64,000 bases of DNA from Pseudidiomarina indica (GTDB lineage: Bacteria; Pseudomonadota; Gammaproteobacteria; Enterobacterales; Alteromonadaceae). Within the stretch, counting starts at the first letter, position 1; every line of letters begins with the position of its first letter. A model generated the notes under the pieces. The model searched no databases and was not told the DNA's origin. It saw only the letters and a list, made by a program, of their open reading frames with translations. Both the position numbers and the translations under genes were made by a program. Positions 12,929 through 20,419 of the stretch are shown here, piece by piece. The stretch covers positions 124,001 to 188,000 of the forward strand of contig JAJUHK010000001.1 in the NCBI GenBank assembly GCA_029279945.1, given 5' to 3'.

Positions 12929-13603
12929 TTACTCATCGCCACCAAAGGCCATTAAAATATTCAGTAGGCTAACAAAGATATTGTAAATAGATACATACAG
13001 TGTCACGGTCGCAAGGATATAGTTGCGCTCACCACCATGAATAATGGCACTGGTTTGCATCAGTATAGCGCCTGCTGAGAACAACATAAATAGCGCAGAA
13101 AGAGTTAAGCTCAGTGCTGGCATGTTAAGGAATAAGTTGGCAATAAATGCCACTAACACGACAACAAATAATGCCATCATCATGCCACCTAAGAACGACA
13201 TGTCCTTTTTCGTGGTCAAGACATAGGCGGATAAAGCAAAGAATATTAATGCGGTGCCACCAAGTGCAGTCATGATGATTTCTTCACCGGCTGGACCAAT
13301 AGCACTAATCATGCCCAAAATTGGACCTAAGGTGTACCCCATAAAACCAGTTAACGCAAAAACAGCGAGTAAACCAGCACTACTGTTTGCGGTTTTATGG
13401 ACTAAGAATAGTAAGCCATAGAAGCCAACTAATGTAAGAATTAACCCAGGGTGTGGCAGATTCATGCTGGCAGCAAGGAATGCAGTGAATGCACTAAATG
13501 CCAGGGTCATACCAAGTAACATGTAAGTGTTACGTAACACCTTGTTAGTCTGTAATACCGATTCACCTTGATGTGCTGTGGAAAGGTGACTTTGATGACT
13601 CAT
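12929..13603 (-). CDS. yccA: Bax inhibitor-1/YccA family membrane protein
   Basis: Seven hydrophobic segments fill residues 25-222, with the BI-1 family motifs [12 protein letters not shown] and the final [12 protein letters not shown]. coli YccA binds FtsH and modulates its proteolysis of membrane proteins; that role is inferred here. An ATG 12 bases upstream (MENR) is in frame, but GGAG sits about seven bases before the ATG chosen, giving MSHQSH and 224 residues. It heads the minus-strand run yccA-tusD-tusC-tusB-tusE, which recalls the E. coli yccA-tusE adjacency. Confidence 0.92.
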   Translation of the reverse strand: MSHQSHLSTAHQGESVLQTNKVLRNTYMLLGMTLAFSAFTAFLAASMNLPHPGLILTLVGFYGLLFLVHKTANSSAGLLAVFALTGFMGYTLGPILGMISAIGPAGEEIIMTALGGTALIFFALSAYVLTTKKDMSFLGGMMMALFVVVLVAFIANLFLNMPALSLTLSALFMLFSAGAILMQTSAIIHGGERNYILATVTLYVSIYNIFVSLLNILMAFGGDE

Positions 13604-13664
13604 ACGATTCTCCATTATGTTCTATTTGAACGTTTTTGTTGAACTTCATCCTAGTGTCCAGTGT

Positions 13665-13680
13665 ACCCTATAAATAGGGT
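13665..13680. promoter_or_regulatory. Short perfect inverted repeat upstream of yccA
   Basis: ACCCTAT and ATAGGGT flank two bases, about 60 bases before the yccA start. It could be an operator, and the centre also resembles a -10 box. Function is unproven. Confidence 0.25.
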
Positions 13681-13767
13681 GGAAGGGTATTGTTTTCAAT
13701 GGCCCCGTTATTACTTGAGCAAATTGTATAAAATGCCAGCAAACGAACTCAAGTTTCAAAATTTTCC

Positions 13768-13796
13768 TTTACAAGCACGATTTAGCTCATTATTAT
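13768..13796 (+). promoter_or_regulatory. Sigma-70-type promoter for tRNA-Ser
   Basis: TTTACA, a 17-base spacer and TATTAT lie 36 bases before the mature tRNA. Each hexamer matches consensus at five of six positions. Confidence 0.65.
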
Positions 13797-13831
13797 TCGC
13801 TTCGTCGTTGAGGGACATCCCTTAAGACCAC

Positions 13832-13924
<93 letters not shown>

Positions 13925-13934
13925 GAATTCTAAG

Positions 13935-13960
13935 AACCCGCTCGCAAGAGCGGGTTTTTT
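13935..13960 (+). terminator. Rho-independent terminator after tRNA-Ser
   Basis: AACCCGCTC and GAGCGGGTT enclose a GCAA tetraloop and run into TTTT, 11 bases beyond the tRNA CCA end. Confidence 0.9.
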
Positions 13961-14049
13961 CGTTTTAGCCAGCCCGAGTCAATGCTATCATCTGGTCATA
14001 CCTGTTTAATCACCAATCATTTTATTATTTTATTGAACAAGGGGTTGTC

Positions 14050-14850
14050 ATGACTTTATTTAGTGAAGTACTTGCTACCATTACTCCTGCCGCGGAACAA
14101 ACAATCGCATTACCAACAGGCTGGGGGCAAGGGCGTGCTCTATTTGGTGGGCTCACGGCAGCTATTGCCTGGCAACACGCTCAATATGGTGCTGCGCCTG
14201 AACAGCATCTACATAGTTTTACGGTATCCTTTGTCGCCCCCGTTCAACCGGGTCAAGTGAAATTGTTACGCCAAATATTGCGACAAGGGAGTAGTGTTAC
14301 ACAAATTAGCGTTAATTTAGTGCAAGATAATAATGTTGTATTAGCTGCCCTGGCCACTTATGGCAAACCACGGCAATCAGCCGTTAACATGGATAATACG
14401 CCAGCCCCAGCAATTCCTACACGTGAACACGCACTACAATTTCCTCCTGTCGCGGCAGCAATACTGCCTGAATTTACTCACCACTTTGATTACGCCATTA
14501 CCGTTGGTGGCTTGCCGTTTAGTGGGGTAACAACCAATCAATTTGGTGGTTGGATGCGTTTCCGCGACGAACAACAACCAATGACGATTGGTTTACTGTT
14601 GGGGTTAGTTGATGCATGGCCACCGGCAGTATTACCTCATTTAACTTCACCAGTACCAGCAAGCTCGTTAACCTGGACTATCGAATTTCCTGAGCCCTTG
14701 CAGAGTTCTGCGCAAAGTAGCGATTGGTGGCAATATGTCGCAACGATCGATTACGCTGCTAATGGATACGGACATACTCAAGCCCATGTTTGGGATCCTG
14801 AACATAAACTTGTTGCTATTAGTCGTCAAGTTGTGACGGTTTTTGGTTAA
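14050..14850 (+). CDS. Acyl-CoA thioesterase family protein (double hotdog)
   Basis: The 266-residue protein resembles the TesB-like/thioesterase-superfamily proteins, with two hotdog domains. The first (about 15-110) holds GRALFGGLTAAIAWQ and FTVSFVAPVQPG. The second (about 135-266) holds FGGWMRFRD and the ending AHVWDPEHKLVAISRQV. Enzymes of this group hydrolyse acyl-CoA in the cytoplasm, but the substrate is not predictable here. AAGGGG lies shortly before ATG. It is a single gene between the tRNA-Ser terminator and the uvrY-like regulator. Confidence 0.85.
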   Translation: MTLFSEVLATITPAAEQTIALPTGWGQGRALFGGLTAAIAWQHAQYGAAPEQHLHSFTVSFVAPVQPGQVKLLRQILRQGSSVTQISVNLVQDNNVVLAALATYGKPRQSAVNMDNTPAPAIPTREHALQFPPVAAAILPEFTHHFDYAITVGGLPFSGVTTNQFGGWMRFRDEQQPMTIGLLLGLVDAWPPAVLPHLTSPVPASSLTWTIEFPEPLQSSAQSSDWWQYVATIDYAANGYGHTQAHVWDPEHKLVAISRQVVTVFG

Positions 14851-14989
14851 TTATTGATCAACTTTGTGCGAAATATCGTAACTTTATGTAATTACTTAAT
14901 TTTTGGGTTGCATTATTAAAATAAATAGGGCATTTATAGTGTACTTAGTGAATTGGTCACTAAGATTTTCACCTTAAGGAAATCAATAC

Positions 14990-15652
14990 ATGAGAGAATT
15001 CCTTTTGGCTGTACCCAGCGACATTTTGCGCGCTGGGATAAAAACTAAAATAAAAAACTTCGATGCCAACTATCAAGTCGTAGCTAGTGTTTCGACACTA
15101 AACGGCTTGCGGGAGGCAGCTAAAAAGCACCCATTTGCAACGGTTGTTCTACATAGCCAGCTTGCAGGTGATGGAACCATAGATGGCTGGCGGCGTTTAT
15201 ATCAACGCTATGGCGATCTGCAGTTGATTCTATGGTGTGAACGTTTTCAGGATGTGCTTGATTTTCAGTGCAACGTACCTAACGTCGAAGGCTTTCTTAT
15301 GGCAAATGCTACTAATGAAGAATTAGAACAAGCATGTGCCAATGTTAGCCGAGGGCAAATGTTCGTTGCGGCGGATATTGCTGAATATCTGGCAAGAAAT
15401 CCACGGACACAAGAATTTCGTGATTTGCTAAGTATTTTGAGTAGACGAGAATTACAAGTTACTCAAATGATAGCAAAAGGTATTCTTGTAGGGGATATTG
15501 CCAAACACCTGAATATCAGTACTAAAACGGTCAATACGTTCCGATATCGAATTTTTGACAAACTTGGTATTACTGGCGATGTTGCTTTAACGCATATTGC
15601 GATAAGATCAGGTTTGGTAGATATCGAATCTGAACGTAGGTATGGCAAATAA
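14990..15652 (+). CDS. uvrY: GacA/UvrY-type LuxR regulator with a degenerate receiver domain
   Basis: The position directly before uvrC-pgsA and the C-terminal domain mark this as the UvrY/GacA orthologue, the regulator that normally drives Csr small RNAs. The HTH (about 145-215) is well kept: LSRRELQVTQMIAKG, STKTVNTFRYRIFDKLGI. The receiver half aligns over its length with GacA but lacks the catalytic residues. The acidic pair is V8-P9, the phospho-acceptor aspartate is S56 (VVLHSQ), the switch threonine is lost and the TKG lysine is replaced in LMANA. It cannot be phosphorylated in the standard way, so BarA control is doubtful. AAGGA precedes the start. It overlaps uvrC by 11 bases. Confidence 0.85.
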   Translation: MREFLLAVPSDILRAGIKTKIKNFDANYQVVASVSTLNGLREAAKKHPFATVVLHSQLAGDGTIDGWRRLYQRYGDLQLILWCERFQDVLDFQCNVPNVEGFLMANATNEELEQACANVSRGQMFVAADIAEYLARNPRTQEFRDLLSILSRRELQVTQMIAKGILVGDIAKHLNISTKTVNTFRYRIFDKLGITGDVALTHIAIRSGLVDIESERRYGK

Positions 15653-17507
15653 TCACTTTGATCCGAAACATTTCATTAAGCATTTGACTCATCAACCCGG
15701 TGTATACCGGATGTATGATGACAAAGGCGAAGTGATCTATGTCGGCAAAGCGAAAGACCTTAAACGGCGTGTCAGCAGTTATTTTAGAAAAAATATTGAC
15801 ACGCCGAAAACCAAATCTTTGGTGCAGCAAATTGCTGCAATGGACGTAACAGTTACAAATACCGAAGCTGAAGCGCTCATTCTTGAAAACAACTTCATCA
15901 AAAAATTTCGTCCACGTTACAATGTTCTGTTGCGGGACGATAAGTCTTACCCCTATATCTTTATTAGTGAGCATGAGCATCCACGAATAGCCTTCCATCG
16001 AGGTGCTCGACGGGAAAAAGGCGAGTACTTTGGGCCATTCCCCAGTGGTGTATCGGTGCGTGAAAGTTTACGCCTACTGCAAAAGCTATTTCCCGTACGG
16101 CAATGTGACGATTCCTATTACCGAGCACGCAGCCGCCCATGTTTGCAGTACCAGCTTAAGCGGTGTCTAGCTCCTTGTGTCGAAGGCTACTGCACAACAG
16201 ATGAGTACCAAGAACAGGTAGAGCTTGCGAAAGCCTTTCTCCACGGCAAAAACCAACAAGTCATTGAGCAACTGGTACAGCGCATGGAACAAGCGAGTGG
16301 TGAGCTTGATTTTGAACGTGCCGCGCGGTTTCGGGACCAGATTGTTGCCATGCGTAAGGTACAGGAGCGTAACGCCGTTACCGGAAACCAGCGCGAACTC
16401 GATGTGATTGGTTTTGCACGGCAAGGTAGCATCGCAGCGATTCATATGTTGTTTATCCGCGATGGCGGGATCCAGGGCAGTCGTAGCTACTTCCCTAAAG
16501 TACCGGCGAATACCGAAGATAGTGAAGTATTACTCGCATTTATTTTACAGTATTACTTGAATGATCAAGTGGGTCGTCGTTTACCTCCTGAAATTATTTT
16601 ACCTGAGGTCAATCAATTGGCACCAGTTGATGCGCAACATGAGTTTGAAGTGCTAGAGCAAGCCCTCGGGCAAAAGGTGAGAATCACCAATCAAGTACGC
16701 GGGGAGCGGAGACAATATCAAATATTAGCCCAGAAAAACGCGCTTAATGCACTAGAAGGGCGCATGAACCAAGAGAACACGATGTTGATGCGCTTCCAAC
16801 AACTTGAGCAGGTACTTGATATACAACACGCGATTCAACGTATCGAATGCTTTGATATTAGCCACACGATGGGGCAGGAAACAGTGGCTTCTTGTGTGGT
16901 ATTCGACCGGCAAGGCCCGAAAAAATCTGATTATCGACGTTATAATATAAAAGGTATCACCCCAGGTGATGACTATGCCGCTATGGCACAAGCGCTGCAA
17001 CGACGGTTTGACCCCTTATTAGGGCATGATTCTGAGCAGGCCGTGATGCCCGATATCTTGTTTATCGATGGCGGCAAAGGACAATTAGCACAGGCCGAAA
17101 ATTATTTTGCCCAGTGGGAGAGCAAAACTACCCTTCAATCGCCTTTGCTCATTGGGGTTGCGAAGGGGGAATCCCGTAAGCCTGGCTTAGAAACACTTAT
17201 ATTGGCCGGCAACCATGAAACGTTACCATTGAATGCCGACGCACCAGCGCTCCATTTGATCCAGCATATACGTGATGAGTCACACCGTTTCGCTATCACG
17301 GGACATCGGCAGCGCCGGGCAAAAGTTCGGCGTACATCTCGGTTGGAAGATATTCCAGGCATTGGCGTGAAGCGTCGGCAAAAATTATTGCAAAATCTAG
17401 GTGGATTACAGGAAGTGAAACAAGCTAGTATTGAGCAACTTATCGCAGTACCAGGAATTAGTCGTGAACTTGCTGAAAAAATATACTATGCGTTTCGCGA
17501 CGAGTAG
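15642..17507 (+). CDS. uvrC: Excinuclease ABC subunit C
   Basis: UvrC makes the dual incisions around DNA lesions marked by UvrAB. The 621-residue protein has, in order, a GIY-YIG nuclease domain (about 15-95, GVYRMYDDKGEVIYVGKA), a UVR motif binding UvrB (about 205-240), an RNase H-like endonuclease domain with FDISHTMG and DILFIDGGKGQL, and tandem HhH motifs at the C-terminus (EDIPGIGVKRRQKLL, VPGISRELAEKIY). Size and architecture match E. coli UvrC. It is translationally coupled to the upstream regulator, and pgsA follows 15 bases later. Confidence 0.98.
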   Translation: MANNHFDPKHFIKHLTHQPGVYRMYDDKGEVIYVGKAKDLKRRVSSYFRKNIDTPKTKSLVQQIAAMDVTVTNTEAEALILENNFIKKFRPRYNVLLRDDKSYPYIFISEHEHPRIAFHRGARREKGEYFGPFPSGVSVRESLRLLQKLFPVRQCDDSYYRARSRPCLQYQLKRCLAPCVEGYCTTDEYQEQVELAKAFLHGKNQQVIEQLVQRMEQASGELDFERAARFRDQIVAMRKVQERNAVTGNQRELDVIGFARQGSIAAIHMLFIRDGGIQGSRSYFPKVPANTEDSEVLLAFILQYYLNDQVGRRLPPEIILPEVNQLAPVDAQHEFEVLEQALGQKVRITNQVRGERRQYQILAQKNALNALEGRMNQENTMLMRFQQLEQVLDIQHAIQRIECFDISHTMGQETVASCVVFDRQGPKKSDYRRYNIKGITPGDDYAAMAQALQRRFDPLLGHDSEQAVMPDILFIDGGKGQLAQAENYFAQWESKTTLQSPLLIGVAKGESRKPGLETLILAGNHETLPLNADAPALHLIQHIRDESHRFAITGHRQRRAKVRRTSRLEDIPGIGVKRRQKLLQNLGGLQEVKQASIEQLIAVPGISRELAEKIYYAFRDE

Positions 17508-17522
17508 AGGACAATAGCACCT

Positions 17523-18068
17523 ATGTTGAATATTCCCAATATCTTAACCAGTTTCCGGATCTTACTGATACCGGTGTTCTTGTTGATTTATTACTTACCA
17601 GGACCAGAAGCTCATTTTTGGGCAGCCTTTGTATTTGCTATTGCCGGTATAACTGACGCGCTGGACGGTTGGGTCGCACGTCGGTTTAATCAATTTACCA
17701 AATTTGGTGCTTTTTTAGATCCAGTCGCGGATAAAGTCATGGTTGCCGCCTCGCTCGTGGTTATCGTAGAGCACTACGCCACTTGGTGGATTAGCATTCC
17801 AGCATTGACCATTATTAGCCGAGAGCTGGTGATTTCGGCGCTACGTGAGTGGATGGCTCAAATTGGTCGTCAAGAGCAGGTGAAAGTGTCCAATTTAGGT
17901 AAGTTTAAAACTATTGCGCAAATGGTTGCTATTGGCGGGTTAATATGGGAAGCGAATACTTTTGTTATCGTTACTGCGACAATTTTACTGTATGTAGCTT
18001 TCGTCTTAACTGTCTGGTCAATGTGGGAATATCTACGTGCAGCTTGGGCTGATTTGAGTCAAGTTTAA
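17523..18068 (+). CDS. pgsA: CDP-diacylglycerol-glycerol-3-phosphate 3-phosphatidyltransferase
   Basis: PgsA makes phosphatidylglycerophosphate, the first committed step to phosphatidylglycerol and cardiolipin, in the inner membrane. The 181 residues contain the CDP-alcohol phosphotransferase signature D-G-(x2)-A-R-(x8)-G-(x3)-D-(x3)-D, seen as DALDGWVARRF followed by GAFLDPVADK (about residues 42-70). Several membrane spans and the start MLNIPNILTSFRI are typical. It ends the uvrY-uvrC-pgsA block and is followed by a tRNA promoter. Confidence 0.97.
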   Translation: MLNIPNILTSFRILLIPVFLLIYYLPGPEAHFWAAFVFAIAGITDALDGWVARRFNQFTKFGAFLDPVADKVMVAASLVVIVEHYATWWISIPALTIISRELVISALREWMAQIGRQEQVKVSNLGKFKTIAQMVAIGGLIWEANTFVIVTATILLYVAFVLTVWSMWEYLRAAWADLSQV

Positions 18069-18117
18069 CCAAACTGAACTAAAAATGAGCAAACAAACGT
18101 ATTCCTGCAAAAAATCA

Positions 18118-18145
18118 TTGACCTGAGAGAAATAGACAGTAGAAT
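18118..18145 (+). promoter_or_regulatory. Promoter for the Gly-Cys-Leu tRNA cluster
   Basis: TTGACC, a 16-base spacer and TAGAAT are followed by a GC-rich discriminator (GCGCAAGC), the arrangement of stringently controlled stable-RNA promoters. It lies 15 bases before the first tRNA. Confidence 0.75.
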
Positions 18146-18160
18146 GCGCAAGCACTGGAT

Positions 18161-18236
18161 GCGGGAATAGCTCAGCTGGTAGAGCACAACCTTGCCAAGG
18201 TTGGGGTCGCGAGTTCGAATCTCGTTTCCCGCTCCA
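18161..18236 (+). tRNA. glyW: tRNA-Gly (anticodon GCC)
   Basis: The acceptor stem GCGGGAA pairs with TTCCCGC and is followed by TCCA. The D arm is GCTCAGCTGGTAGAGC, the anticodon loop TTGCCAA and the T loop TTCGAAT. It is first in a Gly-Cys-Leu cluster with the same order as E. coli glyW-cysT-leuZ downstream of pgsA. Confidence 0.98.
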
Positions 18237-18244
18237 ATCTTGAA

Positions 18245-18318
18245 GGCGGGTTGGCAGAATGGCTATGCAGCGGATTGCAAATCCGTGGATCTCGGTTCGA
18301 CTCCGGGACCCGCCTCCA
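18245..18318 (+). tRNA. cysT: tRNA-Cys (anticodon GCA)
   Basis: GGCGGGT pairs with ACCCGCC and is followed by TCCA. The anticodon loop TTGCAAA sits in the stem CGGAT/ATCCG. It is eight bases after tRNA-Gly. Confidence 0.97.
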
Positions 18319-18350
18319 CAAGATGAATACCTCAGGCAATATATCGCAAT

Positions 18351-18437
18351 GCCCGGGTGGTGAAATTGGTAGACACAAGGGATTTAAAATCCCTCGCTGG
18401 CAACAGCGTGCCGGTTCGAGTCCGGCCCCGGGCACCA
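18351..18437 (+). tRNA. leuZ: tRNA-Leu (anticodon TAA)
   Basis: GCCCGGG pairs with CCCGGGC and is followed by ACCA. The anticodon loop TTTAAAA gives TAA. The long variable arm (TCGCTGGCAACAGCG) is class II. It is the last tRNA of the cluster; the foreign cassette begins shortly after it, but no repeat of the tRNA 3' end was found to prove tRNA-directed integration. Confidence 0.97.
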
Positions 18438-18487
18438 CTTCTAACGATAGTACTCACTAATATTACGCTTCTTTGCATCAGGTTTGT

Positions 18488-18751
18488 ATGAATAAAAAAA
18501 TTCATGCGAACTTTTCTGGCACAAAACTATTTTTTTGTATCGTAACCGTAACAGCAACCACACCTAGGCATGTTTTTGCAGATGGCCTAGTTTATCACCA
18601 CGTTTCAACTAACGAGGTGATTTACGAGTCGTACCCAACGCAGCCGAACCATCATTCGCTGACGCTAAATTATGGCAACCTAGCACTCACCTTGCCGCTA
18701 CACGTTGAGCCACATTGGTTGGCGCAGTTCGTGAAGTCGCTTGCTGCATGA
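18488..18751 (+). pseudogene. Remnant resembling IS66-family accessory protein TnpA
   Basis: The ORF runs for 87 codons from an ATG at 18488. Only its last 30 or so residues (LTLNYGNLALTLPLHVEP, then WLAQFVKSLAA) look like a protein family: the C-terminal end of IS66 TnpA accessory proteins. Its stop overlaps by ATGA an ORF beginning like IS66 TnpB, the usual tnpA-tnpB arrangement, which supports the call. The N-terminal part resembles nothing I know and contains the 34-bp repeat, so the left end is probably a junction. No transposase (TnpC) or terminal inverted repeats were found. Confidence 0.45.
18542..18575 (+). repeat. 34-bp direct repeat, left copy
   Basis: A perfect 34-base repeat, beginning GTAACCGTAACAGC and ending TAGGCATGTTT, recurs in the same orientation at 19687-19720. 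The two copies flank about 1.1 kb of foreign-looking sequence. This copy lies inside the first half of the IS66-like remnant ORF. Confidence 0.9.
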
Positions 18752-18828
18752 AAATGTTCGTAGAGCCTTTGGCGATTTATTTGTACAAGCGCCTTGAGAA
18801 AAATGATACAGTCAATGTGTGCTACTAG
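18748..18828 (+). pseudogene. Truncated IS66-family TnpB start
   Basis: The short frame starts MKMFVEPLAIYLYKR, which resembles the N-terminus of IS66 Orf2/TnpB. There the family would continue with a DFRKS or DMRKS motif. Instead the sequence changes near 18795 and stops after 26 codons. This marks a deletion or recombination junction. It overlaps the preceding remnant by ATGA. Confidence 0.45.
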
Positions 18829-18961
18829 CGACGCTCACGTTGGAACGAACGGTGTGATACTAGAAGTTGCTCCTGAAATAGGATTAGGAGTATTTGGGGG
18901 CGCCGGGCTCGAGGCAAGCGGGAAATTATTAGATTGTAATAAAAGTAAATGTGAGACCTAA
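18803..18961 (+). pseudogene. Short ORF, possible C-terminal tail of a secreted or polymorphic-toxin protein
   Basis: Fifty-two codons follow the TnpB junction, with glycine-rich hydrophobic text EVAPEIGLGVFGGAGLEAS and a final LLDCNKSKCET. The frame is open upstream only to a stop at 18761, and I see no good ribosome site, so it looks like the 3' end of a longer gene whose body has been lost. The two small membrane-protein genes directly downstream would suit immunity-type partners, but there is no homology to prove it. It may instead be non-coding. Confidence 0.3.
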
Positions 18962-18964
18962 GTT

Positions 18965-19246
18965 ATGCCTATTGTTTTGAGTGTGGCCTTATTTTCTGTT
19001 TTTCTTCAGGTTGTCATTTATATTTTTTTAAATAGAAGGCATGGAGATATATGCAAGATTTATTTTGAAAATGGGCTTTTTTACAATACCCCTGAACTTA
19101 TGAGTAAGGCATTCTCATTTTATTATCATCCATGGAATTGGAAGCCACTATGTGTCGAGTTGAAGGTATTGCTTTCAATTAATTTTTCTCTATTTATTTT
19201 TGTGTTATATAAGTTTTTTATCGAGCCTGTAACAGAATTTTTATAG
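18965..19246 (+). CDS. Hypothetical small membrane protein, AT-rich
   Basis: The 93-residue protein has two hydrophobic segments, near residues 3-22 (VLSVALFSVFLQVVIYIF) and 68-86 (VLLSINFSLFIFVLYKF), with a charged, aromatic centre. It is not recognised. It begins three bases after the preceding tail ORF, which suggests co-transcription. Codon use is strongly A/T-ending and unlike the neighbouring genes, a sign of recent acquisition. A role as an immunity protein for a lost toxin is only a guess. Confidence 0.5.
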   Translation: MPIVLSVALFSVFLQVVIYIFLNRRHGDICKIYFENGLFYNTPELMSKAFSFYYHPWNWKPLCVELKVLLSINFSLFIFVLYKFFIEPVTEFL

Positions 19247-19338
19247 TTCCATGGTGATGCAGTGATTTGGTGATTTACAGTTCTAACCGATGCTTTGGAG
19301 GGGTAAGAAATTCAAGCTAAGCATTAAGGGGATATGAC

Positions 19339-19683
19339 ATGACAGCTTTTTTCGTTGTATTGTTAGTATTTTCTTTTTTTATTATATTTTTAACTTTTTC
19401 TATTTTAGGGACTAGGGTTAGAATAAAGAAATCACTTTTGAATATTGATTATGAATATTACACCATCCTTTTAAGTCAAAGACTATCCGCTGTTACTTAC
19501 AATGAAATCGTTCTGGATAATAAGTTTTTTAGAAAAAAAGAATGGCCGGGTTATATACCAGAATCGATTCTATTAAAATTAAAAAGAAATCGTAAATTAG
19601 AACTTGTTTGGCTAGTATCTAGTATAGGCTGGGGTAGTGCATTTATTATTTTTATTATCCTGGAAATATTGATACCCGTGTAA
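19339..19683 (+). CDS. Hypothetical small membrane protein, AT-rich
   Basis: This 114-residue protein is not recognised. A long N-terminal hydrophobic stretch (about 3-25) and a C-terminal one (about 90-113) bracket a basic middle with many lysines, so both ends are probably in the membrane. Its layout resembles the upstream small gene, without clear sequence similarity. The base composition is strikingly AT-rich. The right copy of the 34-bp repeat starts three bases after its stop codon. Confidence 0.5.
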   Translation: MTAFFVVLLVFSFFIIFLTFSILGTRVRIKKSLLNIDYEYYTILLSQRLSAVTYNEIVLDNKFFRKKEWPGYIPESILLKLKRNRKLELVWLVSSIGWGSAFIIFIILEILIPV

Positions 19684-19686
19684 TCT

Positions 19687-19720
19687 GTAACCGTAACAGC
19701 AACCACACCTAGGCATGTTT
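19687..19720 (+). repeat. 34-bp direct repeat, right copy
   Basis: It is identical in all 34 bases to 18542-18575. It marks the right edge of the AT-rich cassette; normal composition and the mrp operon resume just beyond it. Confidence 0.9.
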
Positions 19721-19793
19721 CGGTGTTTTGTAAGCGTAATTAAAAGCACACATTGACCGTATTGTTTTTCTCCAGATGGATCAGTGCGACGTG

Positions 19794-20135
19794 CTATTTA
19801 GACTCGTCACGTTGCTGTTGGCGTCGGCCACGGTATACAGCGGCACGCATCATCATCATGGCGCCCAACGGGGCAGTGAGGAAGACGAAGGCAGTAATCA
19901 ACAGCTCGTGAATCACTAAGCGCTCGTGGGTACTCGAGAAAAGAATCATCGATGCGATCAACACAGAGCCCGTTCCTAGCGTAATGGTAATGGCAGGGCC
20001 ATGAATGCGCTGATAAAAGTCACCGAGGCGTACTAACCCTAAGGTACCTACCACAATAATAAAGCTACCCAATAGCAGGAAAAAAATCACCAGTATTGCA
20101 GCCCAAGCAGGGATATCGTTTGCCATGTTGATCAT
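19794..20135 (-). CDS. mrpG: Na+/H+ antiporter subunit G
   Basis: MrpG is a small membrane subunit of the seven-part Mrp cation/proton antiporter. The 113 residues contain three spans, with the PhaG/MnhG motif GTLGLVRLGDFYQRIHGP and a basic, soluble C-terminus. It overlaps mrpF by four bases (ATGA) and is last in the operon. Confidence 0.94.
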   Translation of the reverse strand: MINMANDIPAWAAILVIFFLLLGSFIIVVGTLGLVRLGDFYQRIHGPAITITLGTGSVLIASMILFSSTHERLVIHELLITAFVFLTAPLGAMMMMRAAVYRGRRQQQRDESK

Positions 20136-20410
20136 TCGATAATTTCTCCACGCATTAAAAACTTCGCCAGCGCCATAGTTGAGACAAAGCCCGTGAGTGC
20201 AATCAGTAAGGCTATTTCAAAGTAAATCAGACTCCCAAAGAACATGCCTAATAGGAGCACGAATATCATAATGCACATCCATAAGGTATCAAGGGCTAAC
20301 ACCCGGTCTTGTGATGTAGGACCACGGAGTAACCGAATACCGCATAAGACTATAGCCAGCATAGTGCTTATTAATGCAATGTAGATTGAGATTTCTAACG
20401 CTAATTTCAT
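20132..20410 (-). CDS. mrpF: Na+/H+ antiporter subunit F
   Basis: The 92-residue protein has three spans. The PhaF/MnhF motif RLLRGPTSQDRVLALDTL follows the first span. It is an integral subunit of the Mrp complex. It lies nine bases after mrpE and overlaps mrpG by four. Confidence 0.94.
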   Translation of the reverse strand: MKLALEISIYIALISTMLAIVLCGIRLLRGPTSQDRVLALDTLWMCIMIFVLLLGMFFGSLIYFEIALLIALTGFVSTMALAKFLMRGEIIE

Positions 20411-20419
20411 ATCGTGCCT

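Noticed and set aside
15570..15998. 142-codon minus-strand frame over the uvrY-uvrC junction
   Set aside because: Both plus-strand genes here are confident. The antisense text has no recognisable motif.
18172..18438. Minus-strand 88-codon frame across the tRNA cluster
   Set aside because: It is the antisense of tRNA-Gly, Cys and Leu. Its text (GAGLEPARC, ESNRDPRICN) is a well-known artefact of translating tRNA genes.
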